A stretch of DNA of 64,000 nt from Nitrospirota bacterium (GTDB lineage: Bacteria; Nitrospirota; JACRHL01). Below the pieces are notes generated by a model. It saw only the letters and a list, made by a program, of their open reading frames with translations. It did no database searches and was not told the origin of the DNA. Both the position numbers and the translations under genes were made by a program. This document shows, one piece after another, positions 26,043-37,089 of this stretch. The stretch's first letter is position 1. Each line of letters opens with the position of its first letter. The stretch lies in NCBI GenBank assembly GCA_016212085.1, contig JACRHL010000021.1, positions 1 to 64,000 on the forward strand, read 5' to 3'.

Positions 26043-26251
26043 GCGCGTGAACAAGCGGCCCGCCGCCGGTTCTGGCTCCGTGCCGTGGGGGCTGCCGGCG
26101 CCGCCGTTCTCCATCTGACATAGCGGCCCGCCCCGTCCGCCTGAACGCATCCCCCCGAAAATTACCGCCCCGACGGTTTTTTTGCTTAACCGCCCGGCCC
26201 GATCCGTCGATAAGGCCGCATGGGGAAGCCCCCCGTCCACCCGAACCGGCA

Positions 26252-28492
26252 GTGACGGATGAATTACCGCAAGCACCACCTCCAGCCCGTCCACCGCCCC
26301 GTGCCGGGGTGCGCGCCGTGACCGGCCCGGCCCCGCAACGGCCGCCCCGGGTGCTGGTGGCGGACGACGACGGCACCACCCGCACCCTGATCCGCCACCA
26401 CCTGGAAACCAGCGGCCACGAGGTGCTGGAGGCGAAGAACGGCGCCGAGGCGCTGCGCCTGGCCCGCGAGGGCGCGCCGGACGTGGTGCTGATGGACGTG
26501 GTCATGCCGGTCATGGACGGCTTTGCCGCCTGCCGCGCCATCCGCTGCCTGCCCGAGAACGGCCAGGTGCCGATCCTGATGATCACCGGCCTGGACGACG
26601 GCGCCTCCATCGAGGCGGCCTACGAGGCGGGCGCCACCGATTTTTCCAGCAAGCCCATCCAGTGGGCCAGCCTGCGCCACCGCATCCGCTACATGGTGCG
26701 CCAGAAGCTTACCGCCGACCGCCTGCGCGACAGCGAGGCGCGCCTGGCCAACGCCCAGCGCATCGCCCGCATGGGCCACTGGGAGTGGGAGGTGGACGGC
26801 GGACGGCTGCGCTGGTCCGACGAGCTGTACACCATCCTGGGGGTGCGCCCCTACCGCTTCGACGGCACCCTGGACGGCCTCCTGGAGCTGGTGCACCGGG
26901 AGGAGCGCGACCAGGTGGAGCGCGCCTTCAAGGCCGCCGCCGTCGAGGGCGTGCCGCTGTCCGTCACCTATCGCATCACCCACCCGGAGCAAGGCCGGAA
27001 GGTGATCCACCAGGAGGCGGAAATGGTGACCCGCCCCGGCCAGCCCCGGCGCATGGTGGGCACCCTCCAGGACGTTTCGGAACAGTGCCGGGCCGAGGAG
27101 CGCATCGCCCACCTGGCCCTGTACGACCCCCTTACCGACCTGCCCAACCGCAAGCTGTTCAAGGACCTGCTGGCGCGGGCGCTCAAGGTGGCCACCACCC
27201 ACCCCGCCGCCCCCACCGCCGTGATGTTCGTGGGGCTGGACCGCTTCAAGCGCATCAACGACACCCTGGGCCACGAGGTGGGCGACACCATCCTGAAGCA
27301 GACCGCCCAGCGCCTGCGCGACAGCCTGGACACGTGGGCGGAGTGGCTGCGGCCCCGGCCCGAGGTGGTCATCTCGCGCTTCGGCGGCGACGAGTTCACG
27401 GTGATCCTGGAGCGCATGACCCAGCCGGACGACGCGGCCCGCGCCGCCCGCCAGATCCTGGACAGCATGGCCCGGCCGTTCCACGCCGGCGGCGAGGAGA
27501 TCTACATCACCACCAGCATCGGCATCGCCCTGTATCCGGGCGATGGCGACTCGGTCTCGGCGCTGCTCAGGAACGCCGACGCCGCCCTGCGCCACGCCAA
27601 GGGCCAGGGCAAGAACACCTTCCAGTTCTACGCCCAGTCCATGAACGGCAACGCCATGCACCGCCTGTCGCTGGAATCCAAGCTCCAGAAGGCCGTGGAG
27701 AACGGCGAGCTGGAGCTGCACTACCAGCCCAAGGTGGACGTGCGGCGCGGCAACGTGACCGGCATGGAGGCCCTGGTGCGTTGGCGCCACCCGGAACTGG
27801 GCATGATCTCGCCCGCCAACTTCGTGCCCATCGCCGAGGAGAGCGGCCTGATCGGCCCCATCGGCGAGTGGGTGCTGCGCGAGGCGTGCTTCCAGAACAA
27901 GCGCTGGCAAAACGCCGGGCTGACGCCCATGATGGTGTCGGTGAACGTGTCCGCCCACCAGTTCTGGCAGCGCGACCTGCCGGAGCGGGTGGCGTGCACC
28001 CTGGTGGAGGCCAACCTCGACCCGCGCTACCTGGAGCTGGAAATCACCGAGGGCACCTTCATGCACGACGCCGAGGAGACGGTGCGCATGCTCACCGACC
28101 TGAAGCACATCGGCCTGCGCCTGAGCGTGGACGATTTCGGCACCGGTTACTCGTCGCTGGCCTACCTGCAACGCTTCCCCATCGACACCCTGAAGGTGGA
28201 CCGCTCCTTCGTGACCGGCGTGACCACCAACCCGGACAGCGCCGCCATCACCCGCACGATCATCAACATGGCCCACTCCCTGGGCCTGGGCGTGATCGCC
28301 GAGGGGGTGGAGACGCCGGAGCAGTTCGCGTTCCTCGCCGAGCAGGGGTGCAACCAGATCCAGGGCTACCTGTTCTCGGCGCCCCTCACCGCCGAGCGCT
28401 TCGGCACGCTGATCGCCGAGCGGCGCCGCCTGGACGTGAAGGGGATGCTGGCCGGCGCGCGCGCCGCCGACCCCCTCGCCCTGGGCGAGTGA
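26252..28492 (+). CDS. Response regulator with PAS-like, GGDEF and EAL domains
   Basis: This 746-residue cytoplasmic protein has a receiver (VADDDG about 36-41, phospho-Asp 82 in LMDVVMP, Lys in SSKPIQW), a PAS-like domain (about 155-285) and GGDEF with intact FGGDEF (377-382). The EAL domain has EAL at 506-508, DDFGTGYSSLAYL, KVDRSF and IAEGVET. Both catalytic motifs look complete, so it could make or degrade c-di-GMP under phosphorylation control. Four intact PilZ proteins in the window are possible readers. The GTG at 26252 lacks a clear ribosome site; a GTG at 26319 would trim the Pro-rich leader only. Confidence 0.9.
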   Translation: MTDELPQAPPPARPPPRAGVRAVTGPAPQRPPRVLVADDDGTTRTLIRHHLETSGHEVLEAKNGAEALRLAREGAPDVVLMDVVMPVMDGFAACRAIRCLPENGQVPILMITGLDDGASIEAAYEAGATDFSSKPIQWASLRHRIRYMVRQKLTADRLRDSEARLANAQRIARMGHWEWEVDGGRLRWSDELYTILGVRPYRFDGTLDGLLELVHREERDQVERAFKAAAVEGVPLSVTYRITHPEQGRKVIHQEAEMVTRPGQPRRMVGTLQDVSEQCRAEERIAHLALYDPLTDLPNRKLFKDLLARALKVATTHPAAPTAVMFVGLDRFKRINDTLGHEVGDTILKQTAQRLRDSLDTWAEWLRPRPEVVISRFGGDEFTVILERMTQPDDAARAARQILDSMARPFHAGGEEIYITTSIGIALYPGDGDSVSALLRNADAALRHAKGQGKNTFQFYAQSMNGNAMHRLSLESKLQKAVENGELELHYQPKVDVRRGNVTGMEALVRWRHPELGMISPANFVPIAEESGLIGPIGEWVLREACFQNKRWQNAGLTPMMVSVNVSAHQFWQRDLPERVACTLVEANLDPRYLELEITEGTFMHDAEETVRMLTDLKHIGLRLSVDDFGTGYSSLAYLQRFPIDTLKVDRSFVTGVTTNPDSAAITRTIINMAHSLGLGVIAEGVETPEQFAFLAEQGCNQIQGYLFSAPLTAERFGTLIAERRRLDVKGMLAGARAADPLALGE

Positions 28493-28507
28493 CGCCCGAC
28501 CGCTTTT

Positions 28508-28650
28508 GGGCACCTCTATTAACCTGCTGCGCACCCCGATTGCTGCGTTGGGCGGTGCTCGAACCCTCGCCTATCACCCAGATATGTCTCGGGTTCTCCG
28601 CTCCGTCCGCCTTGCACTCGGGGCGCTCGCGACGGTTAATAGCGGTGCCC
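28508..28650. repeat. 143-bp palindromic repeat, copy C
   Basis: The arms are GGGCACCTCTATTAACC and GGTTAATAGCGGTGCCC, complementary at 16 of 17 positions. TTTT flanks both sides (28504-28507 and 28651-28654). The interior closely matches copy B. It lies between the GGDEF-EAL gene and the pilus operon. Confidence 0.9.
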
Positions 28651-28787
28651 TTTTCCTGGCCGGGGGCTCAAGTCGCCCCGGTGTCCGTCCGAAATGGAAA
28701 CAGGTGGCCTGACGTACCCCGGAACGGGACGCAAAGCGGGGGGCCGTAGTTCTTTCTTTCCCACTGGATTCGATTGGGGAGCATGAC

Positions 28788-29402
28788 ATGTCCGGGCACA
28801 AGACATTGAGGAACGACGCCGGCTTCACGCTGGTGGAGGTGGTGGTGGTGATCGCCGTGGTGGCCCTGCTGGCCGCCATCATGACGCCGCTCATCGCCAA
28901 GAACATCGACGACGCCAAGATCGGGCGCGCCGAGAACGAGGCCCAGGTGATCGCCGCGGCCGTCGGCAACTTCTACAAGGACGTGGGCCGCTGGCCGAGC
29001 ATGGACGCCTCCGGCGCCTACAACGGCGTGACCACGCTGGTGTCGGGCAACTCCGGCCTGGCGGGCACCGCCATCAACTCCAACGGCTGGGTGTCGAGCA
29101 CCTCCGGGGCGACGGTGGACTTCATCGAGAACCACCTGCTGAACAACGCCCCCAAGGGCACCGGCGCCTACCCGGCCACCGGACGTTCCTCCTGGCGCGG
29201 CCCGTACCTGAACGCGGCGCCGCTGGACCCGTGGGGAAGCCCGTACATGGTGAACATCGCGGCCACCAACACCAGCGCCGCGCCGCTCAAGGCCCTGGTG
29301 ATCTCGGCCGGGCCCAACGGGGTGATGGACACCGCCTTCGCCACCACCCGCACGACGCTGGCCGGCGGCGACGACATCGCCGTCAGCTTCCACGTCCGCT
29401 AG
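28788..29402 (+). CDS. GspG/MSHA-like major pilin candidate
   Basis: The 204-residue prepilin has leader ...RNDAG, cleavage before FTLVEVVVVIAVVALLAAIM with Glu at +5, and a GspG-like layout: an alpha-helix with AENEAQVIAAAVGNFYKDVGRWP, then SSWRGPYLNAAPLDPWGSPY and a C-terminal loop with GGDDIAVSF. DPWG-PY and GxDDI are calcium-site hallmarks of GspG-type pseudopilins. It opens an eight-gene operon encoding a complete inner-membrane machine and secretin. Confidence 0.9.
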   Translation: MSGHKTLRNDAGFTLVEVVVVIAVVALLAAIMTPLIAKNIDDAKIGRAENEAQVIAAAVGNFYKDVGRWPSMDASGAYNGVTTLVSGNSGLAGTAINSNGWVSSTSGATVDFIENHLLNNAPKGTGAYPATGRSSWRGPYLNAAPLDPWGSPYMVNIAATNTSAAPLKALVISAGPNGVMDTAFATTRTTLAGGDDIAVSFHVR

Positions 29403-29420
29403 CCGGGAGCCCGCATTCCC

Positions 29421-31194
<1,774 letters not shown>

Positions 31195-31202
<8 letters not shown>

Positions 31203-32397
31203 TTTCGCCTACCGCATGGCGGCGCCCGACGGCGCCACCGTCGAGGGCGCCATGAGCGCCGCCGACGAGGTGGCCCTGGCCGCCCAGGTGCGCGCCCTGG
31301 GCGGCGTGCTGATCTCCTGCAAGGTGCGCCGCGTGGTGCGCTCCGGCGTGCGCGTGGACCGCCGCGAGCTGATCACCTTCACCCAGCACCTGCACACCAC
31401 CGTGCAGGCGGGCATCCCGGTGCTGTCCGCCATCCGCGGCTATGCGAAACAGGCGGAAGACCCGGACCTGGGCCGCGCCCTGAGCGACCTGGCCAACCAG
31501 GTGGAGGCCGGCCAGTCCCTGTCCGAGGCCATGGCCACCTTCCCGCGCATCTTCCCGCCCCTGTACGTGAACATGACCGCCGCCGGCGAGGCCTCGGGCA
31601 AGCTCGACGCCATCCTGGAGCGGCTGGCGGCCTATCTGGAATGGCGCGACGAGATGGCCCGCGACCTGAAGCAGGCCACCGTGTATCCGGTGGTGGTGAT
31701 CTCCATGGTGCTCGGCCTGATCGTCTTCCTGCTGTCGTTCGTGCTGCCGCGCTTCATCGGCATCTTCGACGGCGCCACCATGGAGCTGCCGCTGGCCACC
31801 CGCGTGCTGATGGCCGTGGGCACCCTGTTCGGCGCCAACTGGCCGTGGCTGGCGGGCGCGACGCTGCTGCTCGCGCTGGGCTTCTGGCTGCTCAGGCGCC
31901 ACCCGCGCGGCGCCGTGTGGCTGCACCAGCGGCAGATCGCGCTGCCCCTGTTCGGCAAGGCGATACGCTACATCAGCCTGTCGCAGATGACCTACAGCCT
32001 GGGGCTGCTGGTGAACGCGGGCGTCAACATCACCCAGGCCCTGGCCCTGTCGCGCGGGGCGGTAACGAACCTCTTCCTGGCGGAGCGCATGACCCAGGTG
32101 GGCGAGCGCATCAACGCCGGCGAGTCGCTCACCCAGGCCTTTTCCCACTCCGGGCAGTTTCCGCCCCTGGCGTTGCAGATGATCGCCGTGGGCGAGGAGA
32201 GCGGCCAGCTCCCCGAGTCGCTGGATCGCGTCACCCAGTACCTGCGGCGCGAGGTGCAGCACGGCTTGAAGGTGGCCATGAAGGCCCTGGAGCCGGCCAT
32301 CACCCTGTTCCTGGGCGTCATGGTGGGCGGCATCGCGCTGACCATCTTCTACACCCTCTACAAGATGATCATGGCCATTGGAGGCACCGGGCACTGA
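31195..32397 (+). CDS. Inner-membrane platform protein (GspF/PilC family)
   Basis: The 400-residue protein carries the two T2SF repeats (FTQHLHTTVQAGIPVLSAIR and MTYSLGLLVNAGVNITQALA), helices near 168-190 and 205-225, and a final TM (ITLFLGVMVGGIALTIFYTL). The closing YKMIMA is typical of the family. It couples the ATPase to pilin addition. It overlaps both neighbours by a few bases, which indicates translational coupling. Confidence 0.94.
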
Positions 32398-33938
32398 TGG
32401 CCGACCTGTTTTCCAGGTGGCGGCGCGACGCCCACGTGGGCGTGGCCGTCGGCAGCAACCGGCTCAACCTGGCCAAGGTGGTGCGCCGGGGCGGCGTGTT
32501 CCACGTGGAGGCCTGCGCCAGCCTGCCCGCCGACCGCCACGCCGACCTGCGCGCCGTGGTGGCCGAGCACGGCTGGCGCGGCCTGCCCGCCACCATCGCC
32601 ATGCGTGACCAGATCGTGCTGCGCCGGGAGCTGAACCTGCCCCCCATGGGCGCCGGCGACCTGCGCAAGCTCATCGCCCGCGAGATCGCCGCCGAGGGCC
32701 GCGAGGGGCGCCTGGCCGCCTGGAAGGTGGAACCGCGCGACGGCGGCGTGCGCGTGGCGCTGCGCGCCGTGGAGCGGCCGCTGGCCATGGAGTGGGCGCG
32801 CCGCCTGCGCGACGCCGGGCTGGTGCCGCACCACATCCTGGCCCGCGCCACCGCCTTCGCCAACGCCACCCTGCGCCCGGAGGACCGCACCAACGGCGAG
32901 CTGATCTCCCTGCTCGACGTGTGGGAGCGCGAGAGCGACCTGGTGCTGGTCCGGAACGGCGAGCAGATCTACCACCGCCACATCGGCCGCGGCTGGGACG
33001 GCACCGAGTTCAACACCCCCCAGGGCGCCGGCACCACCGGCACCGCCGGCATTGCCGGTGGATACGGCGAGGTGGCCCTGGCCGGGGCCGAGGCCGCCGC
33101 GCCCCCGGCGGGCCAACCCGCCCCGGACGCCGCCCCGCGCGGCAACTGGGAGCGCCTGGCGGAGGAGGTGCGCCGCACCCACCTGTACGCCAAGAAGAAC
33201 CTCCAGGCCGGCGAGGTGGCCCGCGCCGTCCTCACCGGCGAGGCGGACGAAACCCGCCGCCAGTGGCTGGCGGACGCCGTGGGCTCCGACGTGCTGACCC
33301 TGGCCGGCTACCGCGCCGACCTAGTCTGGGACGGCGAGATCAACCCGCGCCACGTGCTGCCGGTGGGCGCCGCCCTGCGCGGCTTCACCCGGCGCGCCGA
33401 GCACGAGCGGCTGATCCCCGCCGAGGGGCGCGCCTCCAAGGCCCCGGCCACCCACGCCGCCACCGCCGCCCTGGGCGTGTGCCTGTTCGCCCTGGCGCTC
33501 ATGGGCGTGTACAACCAGGCCCGCGCCGTGTCCGGCCTGCGCGGGCATGTGGACATGCTGCGCCAGAACCTGGAGCGCATCGAATCCTCCCATCCGGGCC
33601 GCAAGCCGCCGTCGGACTCGCCCCTGGAGCAGGCCCTGCTGAATCTGCCCAATCCGTTCCCCGGCTCGCCGCTGCTGGCGGTGCTGGGCCGCGCGCTGCC
33701 CGAAGGCGGCCGCGTCACCGCCCTGTCCGCCGAGTGGGAGGGCGCCTGGAGCCTGGAGCTGGACGGCCACATCGATGGCGACCCGGTCACGGCCCTGCGC
33801 CACACCGGCCGCCTGATCGCCGACATCGAGGCGAGCGGCCTGTTCCACACCGTGGACCTGCTGCCCCTGGATTCGGACCGCCCCGGCCGCTTCCGGCTGC
33901 GGCTCACCCTGGAGGACGGCCATGGCCTCCCGTCGTAA
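32397..33938 (+). CDS. PilM/PilN-like pilus inner-membrane assembly protein
   Basis: This 513-residue protein combines an actin-like PilM/MshI-type cytoplasmic region (VGVAVGSNRLNLAKVVRRGG, about 1-350) with one membrane helix (HAATAALGVCLFALALMGVY, about 352-375) and a short periplasmic ferredoxin-like PilN/GspL part. In many bacteria PilM and PilN are separate; the fused order resembles GspL or the MSHA proteins. It should link the cytoplasmic motor to the periplasmic PilO/PilP proteins. A low-complexity Gly/Ala/Pro linker lies near 207-245. The start shares one base with the platform gene stop. Confidence 0.8.
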   Translation: MADLFSRWRRDAHVGVAVGSNRLNLAKVVRRGGVFHVEACASLPADRHADLRAVVAEHGWRGLPATIAMRDQIVLRRELNLPPMGAGDLRKLIAREIAAEGREGRLAAWKVEPRDGGVRVALRAVERPLAMEWARRLRDAGLVPHHILARATAFANATLRPEDRTNGELISLLDVWERESDLVLVRNGEQIYHRHIGRGWDGTEFNTPQGAGTTGTAGIAGGYGEVALAGAEAAAPPAGQPAPDAAPRGNWERLAEEVRRTHLYAKKNLQAGEVARAVLTGEADETRRQWLADAVGSDVLTLAGYRADLVWDGEINPRHVLPVGAALRGFTRRAEHERLIPAEGRASKAPATHAATAALGVCLFALALMGVYNQARAVSGLRGHVDMLRQNLERIESSHPGRKPPSDSPLEQALLNLPNPFPGSPLLAVLGRALPEGGRVTALSAEWEGAWSLELDGHIDGDPVTALRHTGRLIADIEASGLFHTVDLLPLDSDRPGRFRLRLTLEDGHGLPS

Positions 33939-34431
33939 CCTCGTCACCGGCATCGTGCTGGGCCTGAGCGCCTGCGCCGCCGTGGCCCTGGGGGTGACCC
34001 ACTGGGTGACGCTGCCCGCCGACGCCGCCACCCTGGACCGGGAGCGCGCCCGCCTGGAGACGCGCATCGGCAACCTGGGCAGCCACCTGGACTCCTGGCG
34101 CGACAGCCCGGACGGCGACCTGGACCGGGCCGAGCTGCCCGCCGCCTCGGCCCTGCCCGCCCACGCCGGCGACCTGCTGGCGGACATGACCGCCCACGGC
34201 GCCGTGGAGATGGTGTTCGCCGTGGGCGAGGAAGGCGGCGACCTGGGCACCGGGCGGCGCGAGCTGCGGGCCGAGTTTTCCGCCGACGTGCGCTCCCTGG
34301 CCACCATCCTCGACCGCCTCACCCTGTGGCGGCCGGCGGTGACCATCACCCGCCTGAACCTGGCCACGGGCGACGCCGGGCGCATCCAGGTATCCATGCA
34401 ACTGCAACTGCTGGGGCGGGGCGATGCTTAG
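33922..34431 (+). CDS. PilO/MshJ-like alignment protein
   Basis: The 169-residue protein is a single-pass membrane protein: TM in VTGIVLGLSACAAVALGVTH, a coiled coil (LDRERARLETRIGNLGSHLD) and a C-terminal ferredoxin-like domain (ELRAEFSADVRSLATILDRL ... ITRLNLATGDAGRIQVSMQL). Size, topology and gene order support a PilO/MshJ role in the inner-membrane alignment complex. Sequence identity alone would be weak. It overlaps both neighbours. Confidence 0.75.
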   Translation: MASRRNLVTGIVLGLSACAAVALGVTHWVTLPADAATLDRERARLETRIGNLGSHLDSWRDSPDGDLDRAELPAASALPAHAGDLLADMTAHGAVEMVFAVGEEGGDLGTGRRELRAEFSADVRSLATILDRLTLWRPAVTITRLNLATGDAGRIQVSMQLQLLGRGDA

Positions 34432-34939
34432 GGACAAACGCTTCATCGCCGTCCTGGCCGTCGCCCTGCTGATGGCCGTGGGCCTCAACGTGCGCTATTT
34501 CGCAAGCCGCCACCACCCGCGCCCGGCGGCCACCCAGATGGTGGCGCCCATGGGGCTGGCGGAGCCGGAAATGGCCCACGCGGCGGCGCCGCCGGCCCTG
34601 TCTCCCGCCGACCAGGTGGCCGCCTGGAACGCCCGCTACCCGCTGGGGCCGGGCGCCCGCAACCCGTTCGCCGCCGGCGGGTCGCGGGCGGAACCGGAAA
34701 AGGTTTTCGCGGCTCCGGCCGAAAAGAACCCTGGGGAGGTGGCGCCGCGCCTGGCGGCCATCGCCAACATCGACGGGAACCGGCTCGCCCTCATCGACGG
34801 CGAGCCGCTGCGGGAGAACGATACCTTGGGCAACATCCACGTGATCCACATCGGCACCGACCGGGTGACGGTGACCGCCGGCGGCCGGCACCGGACGCTG
34901 ACCCTGCCCGGCCTGCCCACGCCGCCGGTGGCGCCGTGA
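34424..34939 (+). CDS. PilP/GspC/MshK-like periplasmic connector
   Basis: The 171-residue product has an N-terminal membrane helix (FIAVLAVALLMAVGLNVRYF), a Pro/Ala-rich linker and a small beta domain: APRLAAIANIDGNRLALIDG, EPLRENDTLGNIHVIHIGTD, RVTVTAGGRHRTLTL. This is the HR/PilP fold that contacts the secretin N0 domain. The position immediately before the secretin supports the role. Confidence 0.78.
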   Translation: MLRDKRFIAVLAVALLMAVGLNVRYFASRHHPRPAATQMVAPMGLAEPEMAHAAAPPALSPADQVAAWNARYPLGPGARNPFAAGGSRAEPEKVFAAPAEKNPGEVAPRLAAIANIDGNRLALIDGEPLRENDTLGNIHVIHIGTDRVTVTAGGRHRTLTLPGLPTPPVAP

Positions 34940-37089
34940 CCATCGGGATGTCCACCCGGCCAAACGCCCGGCCGAGCGCCCGCCGCCACGCCGCCCTGGC
35001 CCTGGCCGTGCTGCTGTCCGGCTGCGCCGGCCCCCAGGCGGCCCTGCCGGGCGTGGACCAGAACGCCCACGCCCAGGCGCCGCTGCCGCCGGTGGTGGTG
35101 ACCGGGCACGGGCCGGGGGCCGGCGCCGCCCTGTCCGCCGCCGGCCGCTTCCAGTTCCGCGACACGCCGGTGGCCGACGCCCTGCGCCTGCTGTTCACCG
35201 GCAGCGGCGTGAACCTGGTGCTGGCCGACGGCGTCCAGGGCCGGGTGACCGCCGACTTCGCCGGGCTGTCGCCGGAGCAGGTGTTCGCCACCCTGCTGGC
35301 CCGCCACGGCCTGAAGGTGAGCTACCAGGACGGCACCGCCGTGGTGGCCCCGGAAACCAGCCGCACCTACAAGCTCGACTACGTGGCCGGCGACGCCCAC
35401 AAGGCCATCTGGGGCGAGATCGAGGCCCAGCTTGCCGCCCTGCTCGGCCCGGCGGGCAGGCTCACCGTGAGCGCCATGACCGGCACCGTCATCGTGACCG
35501 ACACGCCGGAGGTGCTGGACCGGGTGCAGACCCACCTGGCGCACCTGGAGCAGGTGGTCATCCGCCAGGTGCTCATCGAGGCCAAGGTCATCGAGGTGAC
35601 CCTGAACGACGACTTCGAGATGGGCGTGGATTTTGGCGCCTTCCCGCGCGCGGTGGGCATCTCGGGCACCGTCACCGGCAACGCCGGGGGTGGCAACGTG
35701 CTGTCCCAGGCGCTCACCCCCAGCACCGCCGGCTTCCAGTTCGGCCTGCTGGGGGCCAACGATTTTTCGGTGCTGCTCAAGGCCCTGTCCACCCAGGGGC
35801 AGGTGAACATGCTGTCGTCGCCCAAGGTGTCCACCCTCAACAACCGGCCGGCCACCATCAACGTGACCGAGCAGATCCCGGTGGTGAGCCGCGAGGTGAT
35901 CACCGGCGACGTGGCCGCCGACACCCGGGAGCTGTACGAGGTGACCTTCCAGGACGCGGGCATCCAGCTCGAGGTGACCCCGCAGATCGGCGCCGACGGC
36001 GCCATGACCGTGCTGGTGCACCCCCTGGTGACCGAGGTGTCGGGCTCCGTGACCACGCCGGACGGCCTGCAAACGCTGCCCATCCTCAACCAGCGCGAGA
36101 CCCGGAGCGTGCTCCGGGTGAGGGACGGCGAATCCATCCTCATGGGCGGCTTCATCCAGAACCGCATGCGCGAGGAGGTGGCCAAGGTGCCGCTGCTGGG
36201 CGACGTGCCCGGCCTGGGCGCCCTGTTCCGCCGCACCGTGCAGTCCCACGACCGGGTGGAGCTGGTGATCCTGCTCACCCCACGGGTGATGGACCCGGAG
36301 CGCATGGCCGGCGCCGTGCGGGACGCCCTGGCCGACGTGAAGCACCTGGCCCGCCCGTTCCACCTGGGCATCCTGCACAACGACCGCTTCGACCCGGAGG
36401 CGCTGCACGGCCTGTCGGGCTTCGCCACCGTCGCCCTGCCGACCATGCCGGAGGCGGGCGGCTTCGCCCCGGTGACCCGTCAGGGCCTGGCCCGCCACGC
36501 CCTGGAGCGGGGCTTCGCCGCCCTGGCCGACGACAATGGCGACGGCGCCGAACAGGCCTTCGCCACCGCCCTGGGCATCGACCCGAACAACGCGGAGGCG
36601 CACTTCCAGCTTGCCCTCATCGAGGCGGGCCGGGGCTACGCGGGCAAGGCCATGCGCCACTTCGAGCACATCGCCGCCCAACGCCCGGAGCACCCCTGGG
36701 GCATGAACCGGCTGGGCTTGCTGCTCACCGCCGCCGGCAGCTTCGAGCCCGCCAGCCAGGTGCTGCGCCACGCCCTGAGCCAGTTCCCGGACCACCCGGC
36801 GCTGCTCACCAACCTGGGCGTGGCCTACCTGGGCCAGGGCATCGACGACCTGGCCGAGGTGGCCTTCCGCCGCGCCCAGCGCCTTTATCCGGACGCCCCG
36901 GAGCCGCTCATCAACCACGCGGAGCTGCTCGCCCGGCGCGGCGACAACACCGGCGCCGTCGCCCTGCTGTCCGCCGCCCTGCCGCACATGGCCGACAGCC
37001 CGGAGTTCTACCTGCGGGTGCAGCGCCGCATGCTGGAGCTGGCCCCGTCGCCCGCCGCCACGGAGCCGGCCGATGGCAAGCGCGCCTGA
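34936..37089 (+). CDS. Outer-membrane secretin fused to a TPR domain (MshL-like)
   Basis: This 717-residue lipoprotein (LAVLLSGCAG lipobox) has secretin short domains (RFQFRDTPVADALRLLFTGS, AIWGEIEAQLAALLG), an N1-like region and the secretin core (VLIEAKVIEVTLNDDFEMGV, SSPKVSTLNNRPATINV, RQ-like RETRSVLRVRDGESILMGGF, VPLLGDVPGLGALFRRT, ELVILLTPRVM). After about residue 515 come about five TPR-like repeats (AFATALGIDPNNAEAHFQLA, NRLGLLLTAAGSFEPASQVL). In MSHA clusters the secretin MshL and TPR protein MshN are separate, so this is a fusion. The GTG at 34936 and ATG at 34948 are both possible starts. Confidence 0.9.
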   Translation: MTIGMSTRPNARPSARRHAALALAVLLSGCAGPQAALPGVDQNAHAQAPLPPVVVTGHGPGAGAALSAAGRFQFRDTPVADALRLLFTGSGVNLVLADGVQGRVTADFAGLSPEQVFATLLARHGLKVSYQDGTAVVAPETSRTYKLDYVAGDAHKAIWGEIEAQLAALLGPAGRLTVSAMTGTVIVTDTPEVLDRVQTHLAHLEQVVIRQVLIEAKVIEVTLNDDFEMGVDFGAFPRAVGISGTVTGNAGGGNVLSQALTPSTAGFQFGLLGANDFSVLLKALSTQGQVNMLSSPKVSTLNNRPATINVTEQIPVVSREVITGDVAADTRELYEVTFQDAGIQLEVTPQIGADGAMTVLVHPLVTEVSGSVTTPDGLQTLPILNQRETRSVLRVRDGESILMGGFIQNRMREEVAKVPLLGDVPGLGALFRRTVQSHDRVELVILLTPRVMDPERMAGAVRDALADVKHLARPFHLGILHNDRFDPEALHGLSGFATVALPTMPEAGGFAPVTRQGLARHALERGFAALADDNGDGAEQAFATALGIDPNNAEAHFQLALIEAGRGYAGKAMRHFEHIAAQRPEHPWGMNRLGLLLTAAGSFEPASQVLRHALSQFPDHPALLTNLGVAYLGQGIDDLAEVAFRRAQRLYPDAPEPLINHAELLARRGDNTGAVALLSAALPHMADSPEFYLRVQRRMLELAPSPAATEPADGKRA

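Noticed and set aside
26103-26251. Extra coding sequence upstream of the GGDEF-EAL gene
   Set aside because: No ribosome site or domain; the plus-strand frame only becomes protein-like after about 26340.
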